A DNA stretch of 64,000 nt, from the NCBI RefSeq assembly GCF_035594125.1, contig NC_087151.1, positions 15,527,501 to 15,591,500 of the forward strand, read 5' to 3'. Under the pieces are notes generated by a model. It ran no database searches and was not told the DNA's origin. It worked only from the letters and a program-made list of their open reading frames with translations. Below are positions 28,740-46,033 of the stretch, in pieces (position 1 is the first letter of the stretch; each line of letters begins with the position of its first letter). The stretch comes from Scylla paramamosain (lineage: Eukaryota; Arthropoda; Malacostraca; Decapoda; Portunidae). A program made the position numbers and the translations under genes.

Positions 28740-30700
28740 TTCCACTGATGCATTACTGGCAATTTCGCTCATCAGTCGTCTTCCGAGGCGTTTTATTTTT
28801 CTTTACGAGTTCTGAAGATTGCTGGCTAGGTTTTAGGCTACTCGATATTGCTACTTCTATATCAGTTTCGCTTTCTACACTTTTAAGTTAAATACCATTC
28901 ATAATATACTTTGCTTTTTCGTTTATTTACCGTATATGCAGCACTTTACACTTATCTGCATTAAAATTCATTTGGCAGGTTTATCACCACTCTGACAACT
29001 TGCCTAAAATGTTCTGCATTTCTTTTACTTGTTCATTTAGACTACGGTATTTTCTATTTTGGTGTCGTCAGCAAACTTCTATATTATACCGGTAACGCCC
29101 TCATCTATGTCGTTTATATAAACAAGAAAGAGAACAGGTCCTAAGACTGATCCCTGTGGCAACCTGCTGGTTACGTTAGTCCACTTTAACGCTTTTCCAT
29201 TTATTACTACTCTTTGTTTACTTTCTTTCAGCCAGTTTTCTACCTATATTAGCATGTCGCCTTGGATAACATGTATTTTTTAGTTTAATTATTAAACCCT
29301 TCTGGGGAGACTTTGTCGAAGACCTTTTGAAAATCAAGATATATTATCTTTATAGCTTTTCTTTCGTCATACTGGTTCAGATTATTATCATAGAAGTCTA
29401 AGAGGTTCGTCAAAGAAGAGCGTTTGTTACGGAAGCCGTGTTGCGTGTTTTTAAGTAAGTTGTTTTCCTCCAAGGGATTAACAAGTTTATCTCTTATAAA
29501 TGTGTCCTGTATTTTGCATACGACTGAGGTTAAGCTAATTGGCTGGTAATTACATGGTAAAGATTTACTGTCTTTTTTTTAATCGAAGTTATGTTAGCGA
29601 GCTTCCACTCATCAGGCATTGTACTGGACTGCAAGGATTTGTTGAACAATAAAGTCAGAGGTATGACTAATTCAGATTTCGCTTCTTTTAGGACGCGGGA
29701 TGAGTTCACATCAGGTCCGAGTGACTTGCTTACTTTAAGTTTATCGATACATTTTAACACGTCTCTTTCTCTTATGTTATTATTTTGGACTGCTGGCACC
29801 GTAGGGATGTCACTGAGGTCTACTGTAAATACTGAAGCGAAAAAAGTTTTTAGGGTGTTACTAATTTGCTCCTCGTCGTTGGTGTAATCTCCATTTTCGT
29901 AAATTACTGGTCCAATACCAGAGGTAATCACTCTCATTTGCCTGATAAAGCTATAAAATTCCATCGGGTTCATCTTACTCTGGTTTGAAACATATAGTTT
30001 GGTGGACCTTTTGCTCTGTTTGATTAATCTCTTTGCTTCACGTCTGAACTCCATAAATTTAGTGTGGTCTTTGTTATTATTGTTGGACTTTAATCTGTTA
30101 TGGGCATCTCTCTTTGTGAGCAGGCATTCAGCAATTAGTTTACTCCATCACTTAGGCTTAACGTTTTGAGTGGAACGGCGAATTTTCATACGAACGCATT
30201 CTTGCATAGCTTTTAAATATTTATCAGTGAAAAATTTCCATTGTGCATCAATATCTGTGATGGTACGTAATCGACTCCAGTCAGCTTGTATGAGCACTGA
30301 TCTGAGTCTACAAAAATTGGCTTTTCTGTAGTCAGCACTTTTTCTTTGCTTTGATTTGAATCACTGGACAAGAAGTTTATAACGAAGGTGATTGCGCGGT
30401 GGTCGCTATTACTGAACTCCTCGCCGACATTCAGATTCTCTACTAATTCGTCTTTCATAGCAAGCACGAGATCGAGCACATGGTTATCGTGAGTCGATTT
30501 TTGTACAAATTGAGTTAATTATTATATCGTGTCTGTGCTGCGAGATGAGGGGTTCGCCCCACTTCGACACTGGTATATTTAAGTTACCCAGGATTATGGC
30601 ATCGTGTGTATCACTTAACTCGCTAATTTGATCGTAAATGTCGCATCTTCTGTGGTAAAACTCGTCTTGCTATATTTGACTTACGCAGACACTTTCTATG
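28740..30700 (-). mobile_element. LINE-D (CR1/L2-like) EN-RT body, 3'-truncated
   Basis: On the - strand, from 30,700 down: EN end (AIILGNLNIPVSKWGEPLIS; NSDHRAITFVINFLSS), linker (MEFRREAKRLIKQSKRSTKL; NPMEFYSFIRQMR), RT (DEWKLANITSIKKK; TQHGFRNKRSSLTNLLDFYD; IIYLDFQKVFDKV; PQGSVLGPVLFL; KFADDTK about 29,060). Many stops and shifts. The C-terminus is missing; the matching C-terminal pieces occur elsewhere (19,481 and 32,777). Confidence 0.85.
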
Positions 30701-30975
30701 GAGAATGACTGGTACGAGCTCTTTCATAGCCTCACAAATATGGCTTATGAGTGAACAGACTTAGAACGATTAGACACAGGTTGTAATAAAATTCTTTTAC
30801 GGTATTGCCGTATTTGACTTACTCAGGCACTTAAAATTGACACAAGCCCCTTTATAGCCTCATAGATAATATTACTTTACTAGTGAGCAGACTTTGGTTA
30901 GATACGGACTGTGATAAAACGCTACGGTACAGTTTTGCCGCATTTCACTTACTCATATGATAGTGGTAATCTGCA
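30650..30975. repeat. Diverged ~130-bp tandem repeat, about 2.4 units
   Basis: TTTGACTTACGCAG (30,676), TTTGACTTACTCAGG (30,813) and TTTCACTTACTCA (30,944) recur with ATAGCCTCA.A and TGT(A/G)ATAAAA blocks between them. Confidence 0.6.
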
Positions 30976-34325
<3,350 letters not shown>

Positions 34326-37300
34326 TCATTTATTTATTTATGTAGGAGGGACACTGGCCAAGAGCAACAAAAATCCAATATAAAAAAAAAAAAGCCCACT
34401 CAGATACAGGTCCCCAAATAAGGTCCGAAGAGGTAGTTAAAAATTGAAGGATAGGTGTCTTGAAACCTCTTTCTTGAAAGAGTTAAAGTCATAGGAAGGT
34501 GCAAATACAGAAACAGGCAGGGAGTTCCAGAGTTTACTAGAGAAAGGGATGAATGACTGAAAATACAAGTTAACTCTTGCATTAGAGAGGTGGACAGAAT
34601 AGGGGTGAGAGAAGGAAGAAAGTTTTGTGCACCGCGGAGGGACGGCATGCAGTTAATAAGATCAGAAGAGCAGCTAGCATGAAAATATTGGTGGAAGATA
34701 GCAAGAAATACAACGTTGCGGTGATGAGAAAGAGGCTGAAGACAGTCAATTAGAGGAGAGGAGGTGATGAGACGAAAAGCTTTTGATTCCACCCCTGTCT
34801 AGAAGAGCGGTATGAGTGGAATCCCCCAAACATGTGAAGCATACTCCATACATGGACGGATAAGGCCCCTGTACAGAGTTAGAAGCTGGAAGGGTGAGAA
34901 AAACTGGCGGAGACGTCTCAGGACGCCTAACTTTATGAGATGTGAAGTTTCTAGTTTAGATTATAAGAAAAGCACAAACCGAGGATGTTCAGTGTAGAAG
35001 AAGGGGACAGTTGAGTGTCACTGAAGAAGAGGAGATAGTTGTCTGGAAGGTTGTGTCGAGTTGATAGATGAAGGAATTGAATTTTTGGGGCATTGAACGA
35101 TACCAAGTTTGCTCTGCCTCAATCAAAAATTTTAGAGAGATCAGAAGTCAGGCGTTCTGTGGCTCTTCTGCGTGAACTGTTTACTTCCTGAAGAGTTGAA
35201 CGTGTACGAAAAGACGTGGAAAAGTGCAGGGTCTTATCATCAGCGTAGGAGTGGATAGAACAAGAAGTTTGGTTTAAATGATCATTGATGAATAGTAGGA
35301 AGAGAGTGGGTGACAGTACAGAATCCCGAGGAACAACACTGTTAATAGATTTAGGAGAAGAACAGTGACCGTCTACCACAGCAACAATAGAACGGTCAGA
35401 AAGGAAACTTGAGATGAAGTTACAGAGGGAAAGATAGAAGCCGTAGGAGGCTAGTTTGAAATCAAAGCTTTGTGCCAGACTCTATCAAAAGTTTTTAATT
35501 TGTCTAAGGTAACAGCAAATGTTTCACCAAAATCTCTAAAAGAGGACGACCAAGACTCAGTAAGGAAAGCCAAAAAGATCACCAGTAGAGCGGCCGTGAC
35601 GGAAGCCATACTGGCGATCAGATAGAAGGTTGTGAAGCGATAAATGTTTAAGAATCTTCCTGTTTAGGCGAGATTAAAAAAACTTGGATAGGCAGTAAAT
35701 TAAAGCTATAGAACGGTACTTTGAGGGATTAGAACAGCCACCCTTTTCAGGAACAGGCTGAATGTGGGCAAACTACCAGCAAGAAAGAAAGGTATATGTT
35801 AACAGACAGTGTTGAGAGAGTTTGACTAGGCAAGGTGTAAGCACAGAGGCGCAGTTTCAGAGAACAATGGGTTCATAGGCCTTCCGAGGGTTTAGGCCAG
35901 CGAGGGCATGGAAAACATCTTACGAAGAATTTTGATAGGTAGCATGAAGTAGTCAGAAGGTGGAGGAGAGGGAGGAACAAGCCCTGAATCATCCAAGGTA
36001 GAGTTTTTAGCAAAGGTTCGAGCGAAGAGTTCAGCTTTAGAGATAGATGTGATAGTACTGGTGCCATCTGGTTGAAATAAAGGAGGAAAAGAAGAAGCAG
36101 TTACTGGAGATATTTTTGGCTAGGTGCCAGAAGTCACGAGGGGAGTTAGATCTTGAAAGATTTTGACACTTTCTATTAATGAAAGAGTTTTTGACTAGTT
36201 AGAGAACAGACTTGGCATGGTTCTGGGCAGAAATATAAAGTGCATGAGATTCTGGTTATGGAAGGCTCAAGTACCTTTTGTACTCTCTATCATATCTAGT
36301 ACGAGAATAGACTATGTTAAACCAAGGTTTGGAAGGTTTATGTCGAGAAAAAGAGTGAGGAATGTACGCCTCCATGCCAGACACTATCACCTTTGTTATT
36401 CGCTCAGCACACAAAGGCGGGTCTCTGACACGAAAGCAGTAGTCATTCCAAGGAAAATCAGCAATATACCTCCTCAGGGTCCCCAACTAGCAGAGACAAA
36501 ACGCCAGAGGCACCTCCGCTTAGGGGGATCCTGAGGAGAGATTTGAGCGATAGGACAAGATACAGATATGAGATTGTGATTGGAGGAGCCCAACGGAGAA
36601 GAGAGGGTAACAGCATAAGTAAAAAGATTAGAGGTTAGAAAAAGGTCAACATTGTTGGTCGTATCTCCAAGACGGTCAGGAATACGAGTTGGGTGTTGCA
36701 CCAGATGCTCTAGGTCGTGAAGGATAGCAAAGTTGAAGGCTAGTTCGCCAGGATGGTCAGTGAAGGGAGAGGAAAGCCAAAGCTAGTGGTGAATTTTGAA
36801 GTCTCCAAGAATAGAGATCTCCGCAAAAGGGAAGAGAGTCAGAATGTGCTCCACTTTGGAAGTTAAGTAGTCAAAAAAATTCTTATAGTCAGAGGAGTTA
36901 GGTGAGAGGTATACAGCATAGATAAATTTAGTTTAAGAGTGACTGTAGTTGTAGCCGGATGGTGGAAAACTCGTAAGGTTCAAGAGTGTGGGCATGAGAG
37001 CAGGTTAAGTCATTACGCACATAGACGCAACATTCAGCTCTGCATTGAAAATGAGGAGAGAGAAAGTAGGAGGGAACAGGAAAAGGGGCTACTGTCAGTT
37101 GCCTCAGACACCTGTGTTTCAGTGAGGAAAAGAAGATGAGGTTTAGTAGAGGAGACGTGATGTTCTACAGATTGAAAATTAGATCTAGGACCGCGAATGT
37201 TTCAGAAGTTAATGAAGAAAAAGTTGAGGGGGATGTTAAGACACTTAGGGTCGATACCAGAAGAGCAGTCCGACCTGGAGACATTTGTGGTCCCCTCCCC

Positions 37301-37550
37301 AGATGGGGCTGGTGTAGGAGTCGCCATAATAATTTTGAATTTCGAATGAAGGGTGTGTGTGTGTAATTAGGTGCTTGTAGTTTTGTGTTAAGAAAGAGAG
37401 TTGTCTTTAGAGAGCAGTCTGTGACTGTCCCCTTCTGTTGTGAGACACAAAGTGAGGTCACAGCTGGGTTTAATGATAAGTTCACAGCACCCCCTGATCC
37501 AGTGTTTTAGACCTCACTGGGAGTAATTATCTTTTCGGCAGGTGCCTACT
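34326..37550 (-). mobile_element. LINE-A copy 2, near-full-length, inverted
   Basis: On the - strand it runs from the 5' end (GCACCTGCCGAAAAGATAATT) through 5' UTR, ORF start region, EN, RT and C-terminus to an (ATAA)n tail at 34,326-34,342. YADD (35,237-35,248) is kept as YADDKTLHF, and the PQGS box is degraded (VVPRDSVLSP). Frames are broken at many points, so this is older than copies 3 and 4. Head-to-head with copy 3. Confidence 0.93.
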
Positions 37551-37552
37551 GC

Positions 37553-37717
<165 letters not shown>

Positions 37718-37859
37718 TGTGACCTCACTGAACGTTTCCCTTTGTGTCTCACAACACAAGGGGGTAGTCACAGCCTGCCCTCTACAGACAACTCTCTTCC
37801 TCCACACAAAACTACAAGCACCTAATAACACACACCCTTCACTCAAAAATTTTAAAATC

Positions 37860-38740
37860 ATGGCGACTCCTACACCAGCCTCGGAGTCCCCATCTGGGGA
37901 GGGGACCATAAATGTCCCCAGGTCGGACTGCCTTTCCGTCGACGACCCTAAGTGTTTTGACACCCTCCTCAACTTTTTCTTCATTAACTTCTGCAACATT
38001 CGCGGTCTAAGATCTAATTTTCAATCTGTAAAACACCACCTCTCCTCTTCTAAACCTCATCTTCTTTTCCTCACTGAAACTCAGGTGTTTGAGGCAACTG
38101 ACAGTAGCCCCTTTTCTGTTCCCTCCTACTTTCTCTATCCTCATTTTCGATCCAAAGCTGGATGCTGCGTTTATGTGCGCAATGACTTAACCTGCTCTCG
38201 TGCCCACGCTCTTGAATCTTCCGAGTTTTCCACCATCTAGCTACGACTACAGAGTCATTCTCATACTAAATTTATCTGTGCTGTATACCTCTCTCCTAAC
38301 TCCTCTGACTATAAGAAATTCTTTGACTACTTAACTTCCAAAGTGGAGCACATTCTGACCCTCTTCCCTTTTGCAGAGATCTCCATTCTTGGAGACTTCA
38401 ATGTTCACCACCAGCTTTGGCTTTTCTCTCCCTTCACTGACCATCCTGGTGAACTAGCCTACAACTTTGCTATCCTCCATGACCTAGAGCAATTGGTGCA
38501 ACACCCTACTCGTATTCCTGACCGTCTTGGAGATACGCCCAACATTCTTGATCTTTTCCTGACCTCTAATCCTTCTGCTTATGCTGTCACCCTTTCTTCT
38601 CCGTTGGGCTCCTCCGATCACAATCTCATATCTTTATCTTGTCCTATCACTCCAATCCCTCCTCAGGATCCCCCTAAGCGAAGGTGCCTCTGGCGTTTTG
38701 CCTCTGCTAGTTGGGGGGGACCTGAGGAGGTATTTTGCTG
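37860..38740 (+). pseudogene. LINE-A copy 3 endonuclease region with a nonsense codon
   Basis: Apurinic-like endonuclease domain. [14 protein letters not shown] leader, then [23 protein letters not shown] (catalytic Glu), [13 protein letters not shown] at 38,238, [14 protein letters not shown] (catalytic Asp/Asn), and [10 protein letters not shown] (catalytic Asp-His). Without the TAG and the later shift the frame would continue into RT. Confidence 0.88.
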
Positions 38741-39981
38741 ATTTTCCTTGGAATGACTACTGCTTCCGTGTCAGAGACCCGTCTTTGTGTGCTGAGCGCA
38801 TAACAGTGATAGTGTCTGGCATGGAGGCGTACATTCCTCACTCTTTTTCTCGTCCTAAACCTTCTAAACCTTGGTTTAACACAGCTTGTTCTCGTGCTAT
38901 ACATGATAGAGAGGTGGCCCACAAAAGGTACTTAAGCCTCCCATCACCAGAATCTCATGCACTTTATATTTCTGCCCGGAACCATGCCAAGTCTGTTCTC
39001 CAACTAGCCAAAAACTCCTTCATTAACAGAAAATGTCAAAACCTTTCAAGATCTAACTCCCCTCGTGATTTCTGGCATCTAGCCAAAAATATCTCCAATA
39101 ACTTTGCTTCTTCTTCTTTCCCTCCTCTACTTCAACCAGATGGCACCACTGCTATCACATCTATTTCTAAAGCTGAACTCTTTGCTCAAACCTTTGCTAA
39201 AAACTCTACCTTGGACGATTCTGGGCTTGTTCCTCCCTCTCCTCCACTCTCTGACTACTTCATGCCACGTATTAAAATTCTTCGTAATGATGTTTTCCAT
39301 GCCCTCGCTGGTCTAAACCCTCGGAAGGCTTATGGACCTGATGGGGTCCCTCCTATTGTTCTCCGAAACTGTGCCTCCGTGCTTGCACCTTGCCTAGTCA
39401 AACTCTTTCAGCTCTGTCTGTCAACATCTACCTTTCCTTCTTGCTGGAAGTTTGCCTACATTCAACCTGTTCCTAAAAAGGGTGACCGCTCTAATCCCTC
39501 AAACTACCGTCCTATTGCTTTAATTTCCTGCTTATCTAAAGTTTTTGAATCTATCCTCAACAGGAAGATTCTTAAACATCTATCACTTCACAACCTTCTA
39601 TCTGATCGCCAGTATGGGTTCCGTCAAGGCCGCTCTACTGGTGATCTTCTGGCTTTCCTTACTGAGTCTTGGTCATCCTCTTTTAGAGACTTTGGTGAAA
39701 CTTTTGCTGTTGCCTTGGACATATCAAAAGCCTTTGATAGAGTCTGGCACAAAGCTTTGATTTCCAAACTACCCTCCTACGGTTTCTATCCTTCTCTCTG
39801 TAACTTCATCTCAAGTTTCCTTTCTGACCGTTCTATTGCTGCTGTGGTAGACGGTCACTGTTCTTCTCCTAGATCTATTAACAGTGGTGTTCCTCAGGGT
39901 TCTGTCCTGTCACCCACTCTCTTCTTATTATTCATTAATGATCTTCCAAACCAAACTTCTTGTCCTATCCTCCTACGCTGA
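38581..39981 (+). pseudogene. LINE-A copy 3 RT, amino part (466-codon open frame)
   Basis: After the G-run shift this frame carries the EN-RT linker ([39 protein letters not shown]), ALAGLNPRKAYGPDGVPP, RPIALISCLSKVFE, VALDISKAFDRVWH and SGVPQGSVLSPTLFLLFIND. It ends at the 2-nt deletion before YADD; the remainder is in 39,884-40,816. Confidence 0.9.
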
Positions 39982-40816
39982 TGATACCACCCTGCACTTT
40001 TCCACGTCTTTTCATAGACGTCCAACCATTCAGGAGGTAAACATATCATGCAGGGAAGCCACAGAACGCCTGACTTCTGATCTTTCTAAAATTTCTGATT
40101 GGGGCAGAGCAAACTTGGTATTGTTCAATGCCTCAAAAACTCAATTCCTCCATCTATCAACTCGACACAATCTTCCAGACAACTATCCCCTCTTCTTCAA
40201 TGACACTCAACTGTTCCCCTCTTCTACATTGAACATCCTCGGTCTGTCCTTTACTTATAATCTGAACTGGAAACTTCACATCTCATCTCTAGCTAAAACA
40301 GCTTCTATGAAGTTAGGTGTTCTGAGACGTCTCCGCCAGTTTTTCTCACCCCCCCAGCTGATAACTCTGTACAAGGGCCTTATCCGTCCATGTATGGAGT
40401 ATGCTTCACATGTCTGGGGGAGTTCCACTCATACTGCTCTTCTAGACAGGGTGGAATCAAAAGCTTTTCGTCTCATCAACTCCTCTCCTCTAACTGACTG
40501 TCTTCAGCCCCTCTCTCACCGCCGCAATGTTGCATATCTAGCTGTCTTCTACCGCTATTTTCATGCCAAATGCTCTTCTGATCTTGCTAACTGCATGCCT
40601 CCCCTCCTTCCGCGGCCTCGCTGCACAAGACTTTCTTCTTTCTCTCACCCCTATTCTGTCCACCTCTCTAACGCAAGAGTTAACCAGTATTCTCAATCAT
40701 TCATCCCTTTCTCTGGTAAACTCTGGAACTCCCTGCCTTCTTCTGTATTTCCACCTTCCTATGACTTGAATTCCTTCAAGAGGGAGGTTTCAAGACACAT
40801 ATCCACCAATTTTTGA
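39884..40816 (+). pseudogene. LINE-A copy 3 RT, carboxy part with YADD
   Basis: Real coding resumes at SYADDTTLHFSTSFH (YADD 39,974-39,985) and continues with [33 protein letters not shown] and ends FKREVSRHISTNF. The catalytic Asp pair is separated by frame from motif A. Confidence 0.9.
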
Positions 40817-40932
40817 CCACTGCTTTGACCCTTTTATGGGACTGGCATTTCAGTGGGCATTTTTTTTTCATTAGATTTTTGTTGCCCTTGGCCAGTATCC
40901 TTCCTACATAAAAAAAAAAAAAAAAATAAAAA

Positions 40933-41390
<458 letters not shown>

Positions 41391-41620
41391 GACACCTGCC
41401 GAAACGATAATTACTCCCAGTGAGGTCTAAAGCACTGTTCAGGGGGTGCTGTGAACTTATCATTAAACCCAGCTGTGACCTCACTGAACGTTTCCCTTTA
41501 TGTCTCACAACACAAGGGGGCAGTCACAGCCTGCCCTCTCAAGACAACTCTCTTCCTCCACACAAAACTAAAAGCACCTAATAACACACACACCCTTCAC
41601 TCAAAAATTTTTAAATCATC

Positions 41621-42697
41621 ATGGCCACTCCTACACCAGCCTCAGAGTCCCCATCTGGGGAGGAGACCATAAATGTCCCCAGGTTGGACTGCCTTTCTGT
41701 CGGCGACCCTAAGTGTCTTGACACCCTCCTCAACTTTTTCTTCATTAACTTCTGCAACATTCGCGGTCTAAGATCTAATTTTCAATCTGTAGAACACCAC
41801 CTCTCCTCTTCTAAACCTCATCTTCTTTTCCTCACTGAAACTCAGGTGTCTGAGGCAACTGACAGTAGCCCCTTTTCTGTTCCCTCCTGCTTTCTCTATC
41901 CTCATTTTCGATCCAAAGCTGGATGCTGCGTTTATGTGCGCAATGACTTAACCTGCTCTCGTGCCCACGCTCTTGAATCTTCCGAGTTTTCCACCCTCTG
42001 GCTACGGCTACAGAGTCACCCTCATACTAAATTTATCTGTGCTGTATACCTCTCACCTAACTCCTCTGGTTATAAGAAATTCTTTGACTCCTTAACTTCC
42101 AAAGTGGAGCACATTCTGACCCTCTTCCCTTTTGCAGAAATCACCATTCTTGGAGACTTTAATGCTCACCATCAGCTTTGGCTTTCCTCTCCCTTCACTC
42201 ACCATCCTGGTGAACTAGCCTACAACTTTGCTATCCTCCATGACCTAGAGCAATTAGTGCAACACCCTACTCGTATTCCTGACCGTCTTGGAGATACGCC
42301 CAACATTCTTGACCTTTACTTGACCCCTAATCCTTTTGCTTATGCTGTCACCCTTTCTTCTCCGCTGGGCTCCTCTGATCACAATCTCATATCTTTATCT
42401 TGTCCTATCACTCCAATCCCTCCTCAGGATCCCCCTAAGCGAAGGTGCCTCTGGCGTTTTGCCTCTGCTAGTTGGGGGAACCTGAGGAGGTATTTTACTG
42501 ATTTTCCTTGGAATGACTACTGCTTCCGTGTCAGAGACCCGTCTTTGTGTGCTGAGTGCATAACAGATGTGATAGTGTCTAGCATGGAGGCGTACATTCC
42601 TCACTCTTTTCTCGTCTTAAACCTTCTAAAACTTGGTTTAACACAGCTTGTTCTCGTGCTATACATGATAGAGAGGTGGCCCACAAAGGGTACTTAA
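41621..42697 (+). pseudogene. LINE-A copy 4 endonuclease ORF (358 codons)
   Basis: Intact EN from its [52 protein letters not shown] and [11 protein letters not shown] retain the APE-type catalytic Glu, Asp/Asn and Asp-His residues. The ATG sits in a short 5' UTR and precedes EN by only about 40 residues, so there is no gag domain. It leaves frame near 42,609. Confidence 0.92.
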
Positions 42698-44575
42698 ACC
42701 TTCCATCACCAGAATCTCATGCACTTTATATTTCTGCCCGGAACCATGCCAAGTCTGTTCTCCAACAAGCCAAAATCTCCTTCATTAACAGAAAATGTCA
42801 AAACCTTTCAAGATCTAACTCCCCTCGTGATTTCTGGCATCTAGCCAAAAATATGTCCAATAACTTTGCTTCCTCTTTTTTCCCTCCTCTATTTCAATCA
42901 GATGGCACCACTGCTATCACATATATTTCTAAAGCTGAACTCTTCGCTCAAACCTTTGCTAAAAACTCTACCTTGGACGATTCTGGGCTTGTTCCTCCCT
43001 CTCCTCCACTCTCTGACTACTTCATGCCACGTATTAAAATTCTTCGCAATGATGTTTTCCATGCCCTCGCTGGCCTAAACACTCGGAAGGCTTATGGACC
43101 TGATGGGGTCCCTCCTATTGTTCTCCGAAACTGTGCCTCCGTGCTTGCACCTTGCCTAGTCATACTCTTTCAGCTCTGTCAACATCTACCTTTCCTTCTT
43201 GCTGGAAGTTTGCCTACATTCAACCTGTTCCTAAAAAGGGTGACCGTTCTAATCCCTCAAACTACCGTCTATTGCTTTAATTTCCTGCTTATCTAAAGTT
43301 TTTGAATCTATCCTCAACAGGAAGATTCTTAAACATCTATCACTTCACAACCTTCTATCTGATCGCCAATTTGGGTTCGGTCAAGGCCGCTCTACTGGTG
43401 ATCTGGCTTTCCTTACTGAGTCTTGGTCATCCTCTTTTAGAGATTTTGGTGAAACTTTTGCTGTTGCCTTGGACATATCAAAAACTTTTGATAGAGTCTG
43501 GCACAAAGCTTTGATTTCCAAACTACCCTCCTACGGTTTCTATCCTTCTCTCTGTAACTTCATCTCAAGTTTCCTTTCTGACCGTTCTATTGCTGCTGTG
43601 GTAGACGGTCACTGTTCTTCTCCTAGATCTATTAACAGTGGTGTTCCTCAGGGTTCTGTCCTGTCACCCACTCTCTTCTTATTATTCATTAATGATCTTC
43701 CAAACCAAACTTCTTGTCCTATCCTCCTACGCTGATGATACCACCCTGCACTTTTCCACGTCTTTTCATAGACGTCCAACCCTTCAGGAGGTAAACATAT
43801 CACGCAGGAAAGCCACAAAACGCTTGACTTCTGATCATTTTAAAATTTCTGATTGGGGCAGAGCAAACTTGGCATTGTTGAATGCCTCAAAAACTCAATT
43901 CCTCCGTCTATCAACTCGACACAACCTTCTAGACAACTATCCCCTCTTCTTCAATGACACTCAACTGTCTCCCTCTTCTACACCGAACATCCTCGGTCTG
44001 CCCTTTACTTATAATCTGAACTGGAAACTTCACATCTCATCTCTAGCTAAAACAGCTTCTATAAAGTTAGGTGTTCTGAGACGTCTCCGCCAGTTTTTCT
44101 CACCCCCCCCCCCAAGCTGCTAACTCTGTACAAGGGCCTTATCCGTCCATGTATGGAGTATGCTTCACATGTCTGGGGGGGTTCCACTCATACTGCTCTT
44201 CTAGACAGGGTGGAATCAAAAGCTTTTCGTCTCATCAACTCCTCTCCTCTAACTGACTGTCTTCAGCCTCTCTCTCACCGCCGCAATGTTGCATATCTAG
44301 CTGTCTTCTACCGCTATTTTCATGCTAACTGCTCTTCTGATCTTGCTAACTGCATGCCTCCACTCCTTCCGCGGCCTCACTGCACAAGACTTTCTTCTTT
44401 CTCTCACCCCTATTCTGTCCACCTCTCTAACGCAAGAGTTAACCAGTATTCTCAATTATTCATCCCTTTCTCTGGTAAACTCTGGAACTCCCTGCCTGCT
44501 TCTGTATTTCCACCTTCTTATGACTTGAATTCCTTCAAGAGGGAGGTTTCAAGACACTTATTCATCAGTTTTTGA
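42676..44575 (+). pseudogene. LINE-A copy 4 RT, broken into several frames
   Basis: Blocks 42,676-43,180 (FINRKCQNLSRSNSPRDFWH, KAYGPDGVPP), 43,469-43,735 (FDRVWHKALISKL, SGVPQGSVLSPT), 43,728-44,110 (YADDTTLHFS) and 44,153-44,575 (MEYASHVWGG to FKREVSRHL). Motif A Lys-Ala is Lys-Thr here (ISKTFD). Confidence 0.9.
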
Positions 44576-44671
44576 CCACTGCTTTGACCCTTTTATGGGA
44601 CTGGCTTTTCAGTGGGCATATTTTTTTATTGGATTTTTGTTGTCCTTGGCCAGTGTCCCTCTTACATAAAA

Positions 44672-44835
<164 letters not shown>

Positions 44836-44978
44836 TCAACTTACTACCAGCGTTGCCTTACACTAGCAACTGTATTACCATTCACTTCGAATTGCGCTTT
44901 GATACAAACACTTCAATGCACCTCGATTCCCTTACTACATCACTTCACACACATTTCATTCCCATCTTACCCCCACAG

Positions 44979-45170
44979 GAGGTGAACTTCATGCTGCTAC
45001 GGGCAAGTGATGACCCGTCCGTGCTGCTGAGGTCCGTGAATCGCCTCTTGGGTCGCGTGTTCGTGCCCGCCGTCCGCACCAACCCATCAGATCTGGACTC
45101 GGCGCCTGGGAGTGGAAGCGCCAGAGATCACTTACTGGCCGGCCTCCGCTCCTTTGCTTCCTCCCTTCAT

Positions 45171-45171
<1 letters not shown>
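44979..45171 (+). CDS. DNAH5-like: Dynein heavy chain exon 5 (phase 0-1)
   Basis: The acceptor is ACCCCCACAG; the donor is the first GT of a 45-bp (GT)n tract. It encodes EVNFMLLRASDDPSVLL, NRLLGRVFVPAVR and a closing ARDHLLAGLRSFASSLHG helix, equivalent to the start of the DHC_N1 region. Phase 1 matches exon 6. The donor choice is the only one that keeps the frame, but it is embedded in the repeat. Confidence 0.88.
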
Positions 45172-45219
<48 letters not shown>

Positions 45220-45543
45220 GCCACTTCAACATGCTAACACTCTCCAGATACACATTTTGGCAGAAAATAATGGTTAATAACATTGCATGCTTCATTACTA
45301 TATACTAGCATATTACCATCTGAATTATTTATCATTATACTTTAGATAATAATTCGTGAGGTTGGTGGTTGCTAAGTTAAGATGAAAAATACAACGGTAG
45401 TAATGTATTACTCATATATAACAGCGAAGTGCGAGTATATAATGTTATTTACTAGAAAAATAGTATTACGGTATCTGAAGGCGCGAGACAAGTGTAATAC
45501 TGTAAGTTTCTCCTAATCTATAACCTTCCCACGCCTCCGACAG
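45172..45543 (+). other. Dynein intron 5 with donor inside (GT)n
   Basis: (GT)n 45,172-45,216 starts at the donor itself. The rest is AT-rich, no gene seen. Confidence 0.85.
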
Positions 45544-45699
45544 TGTCCGAATCAATCCTGGAAGAGCGGGTGGTGCTGGCGAAGGCGGAAGAGGGTGCGG
45601 GAGAGGTGCGGGGCCTGACGGAGGCGCAGGCAGCCCTCACCCAGCCCGACCAGGTGGCGGCAGTGGAGCGCAGCGTGGTCACTTGGCTCAAGCAGATAG
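45544..45699 (+). CDS. DNAH5-like: Dynein heavy chain exon 6 (phase 1-1)
   Basis: The acceptor is CTCCGACAG; the donor is ATAG|GTAAGA, which becomes (GA)n three bases later. The peptide has SESILEERVVLAKAEEG, LTEAQAALTQPDQ and ERSVVTWLKQI, matching the family's VWIKQ helix. It is separated from exon 7 by a LINE-B insertion. Confidence 0.9.
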
Positions 45700-45743
<44 letters not shown>

Positions 45744-46033
45744 CTTCTACACACTTTCCACTAAAGTGACCTGAGTCGTACGGCGTGGGCTTCTTTGCTG
45801 CAAGGAGGGTCGGGGGGGTGGCGGAAAGTATGGCACAAGCCCTGACGTGCCGCCTCTTGGGCCTCCTGAGACTCTACGTGCCCCACCGAGAATACACCTG
45901 CAGACCAGCTGACCAGCCATGGTTTGGCTACCGTTGCCTGGCTGCTGCCACTGCTAAGTACTCTGCCTGGCTCCGCTACAAACGGAACCCAACTTGGCAA
46001 AACAAGGGCCTGCACCGAGCAACCTGAAGGAGG

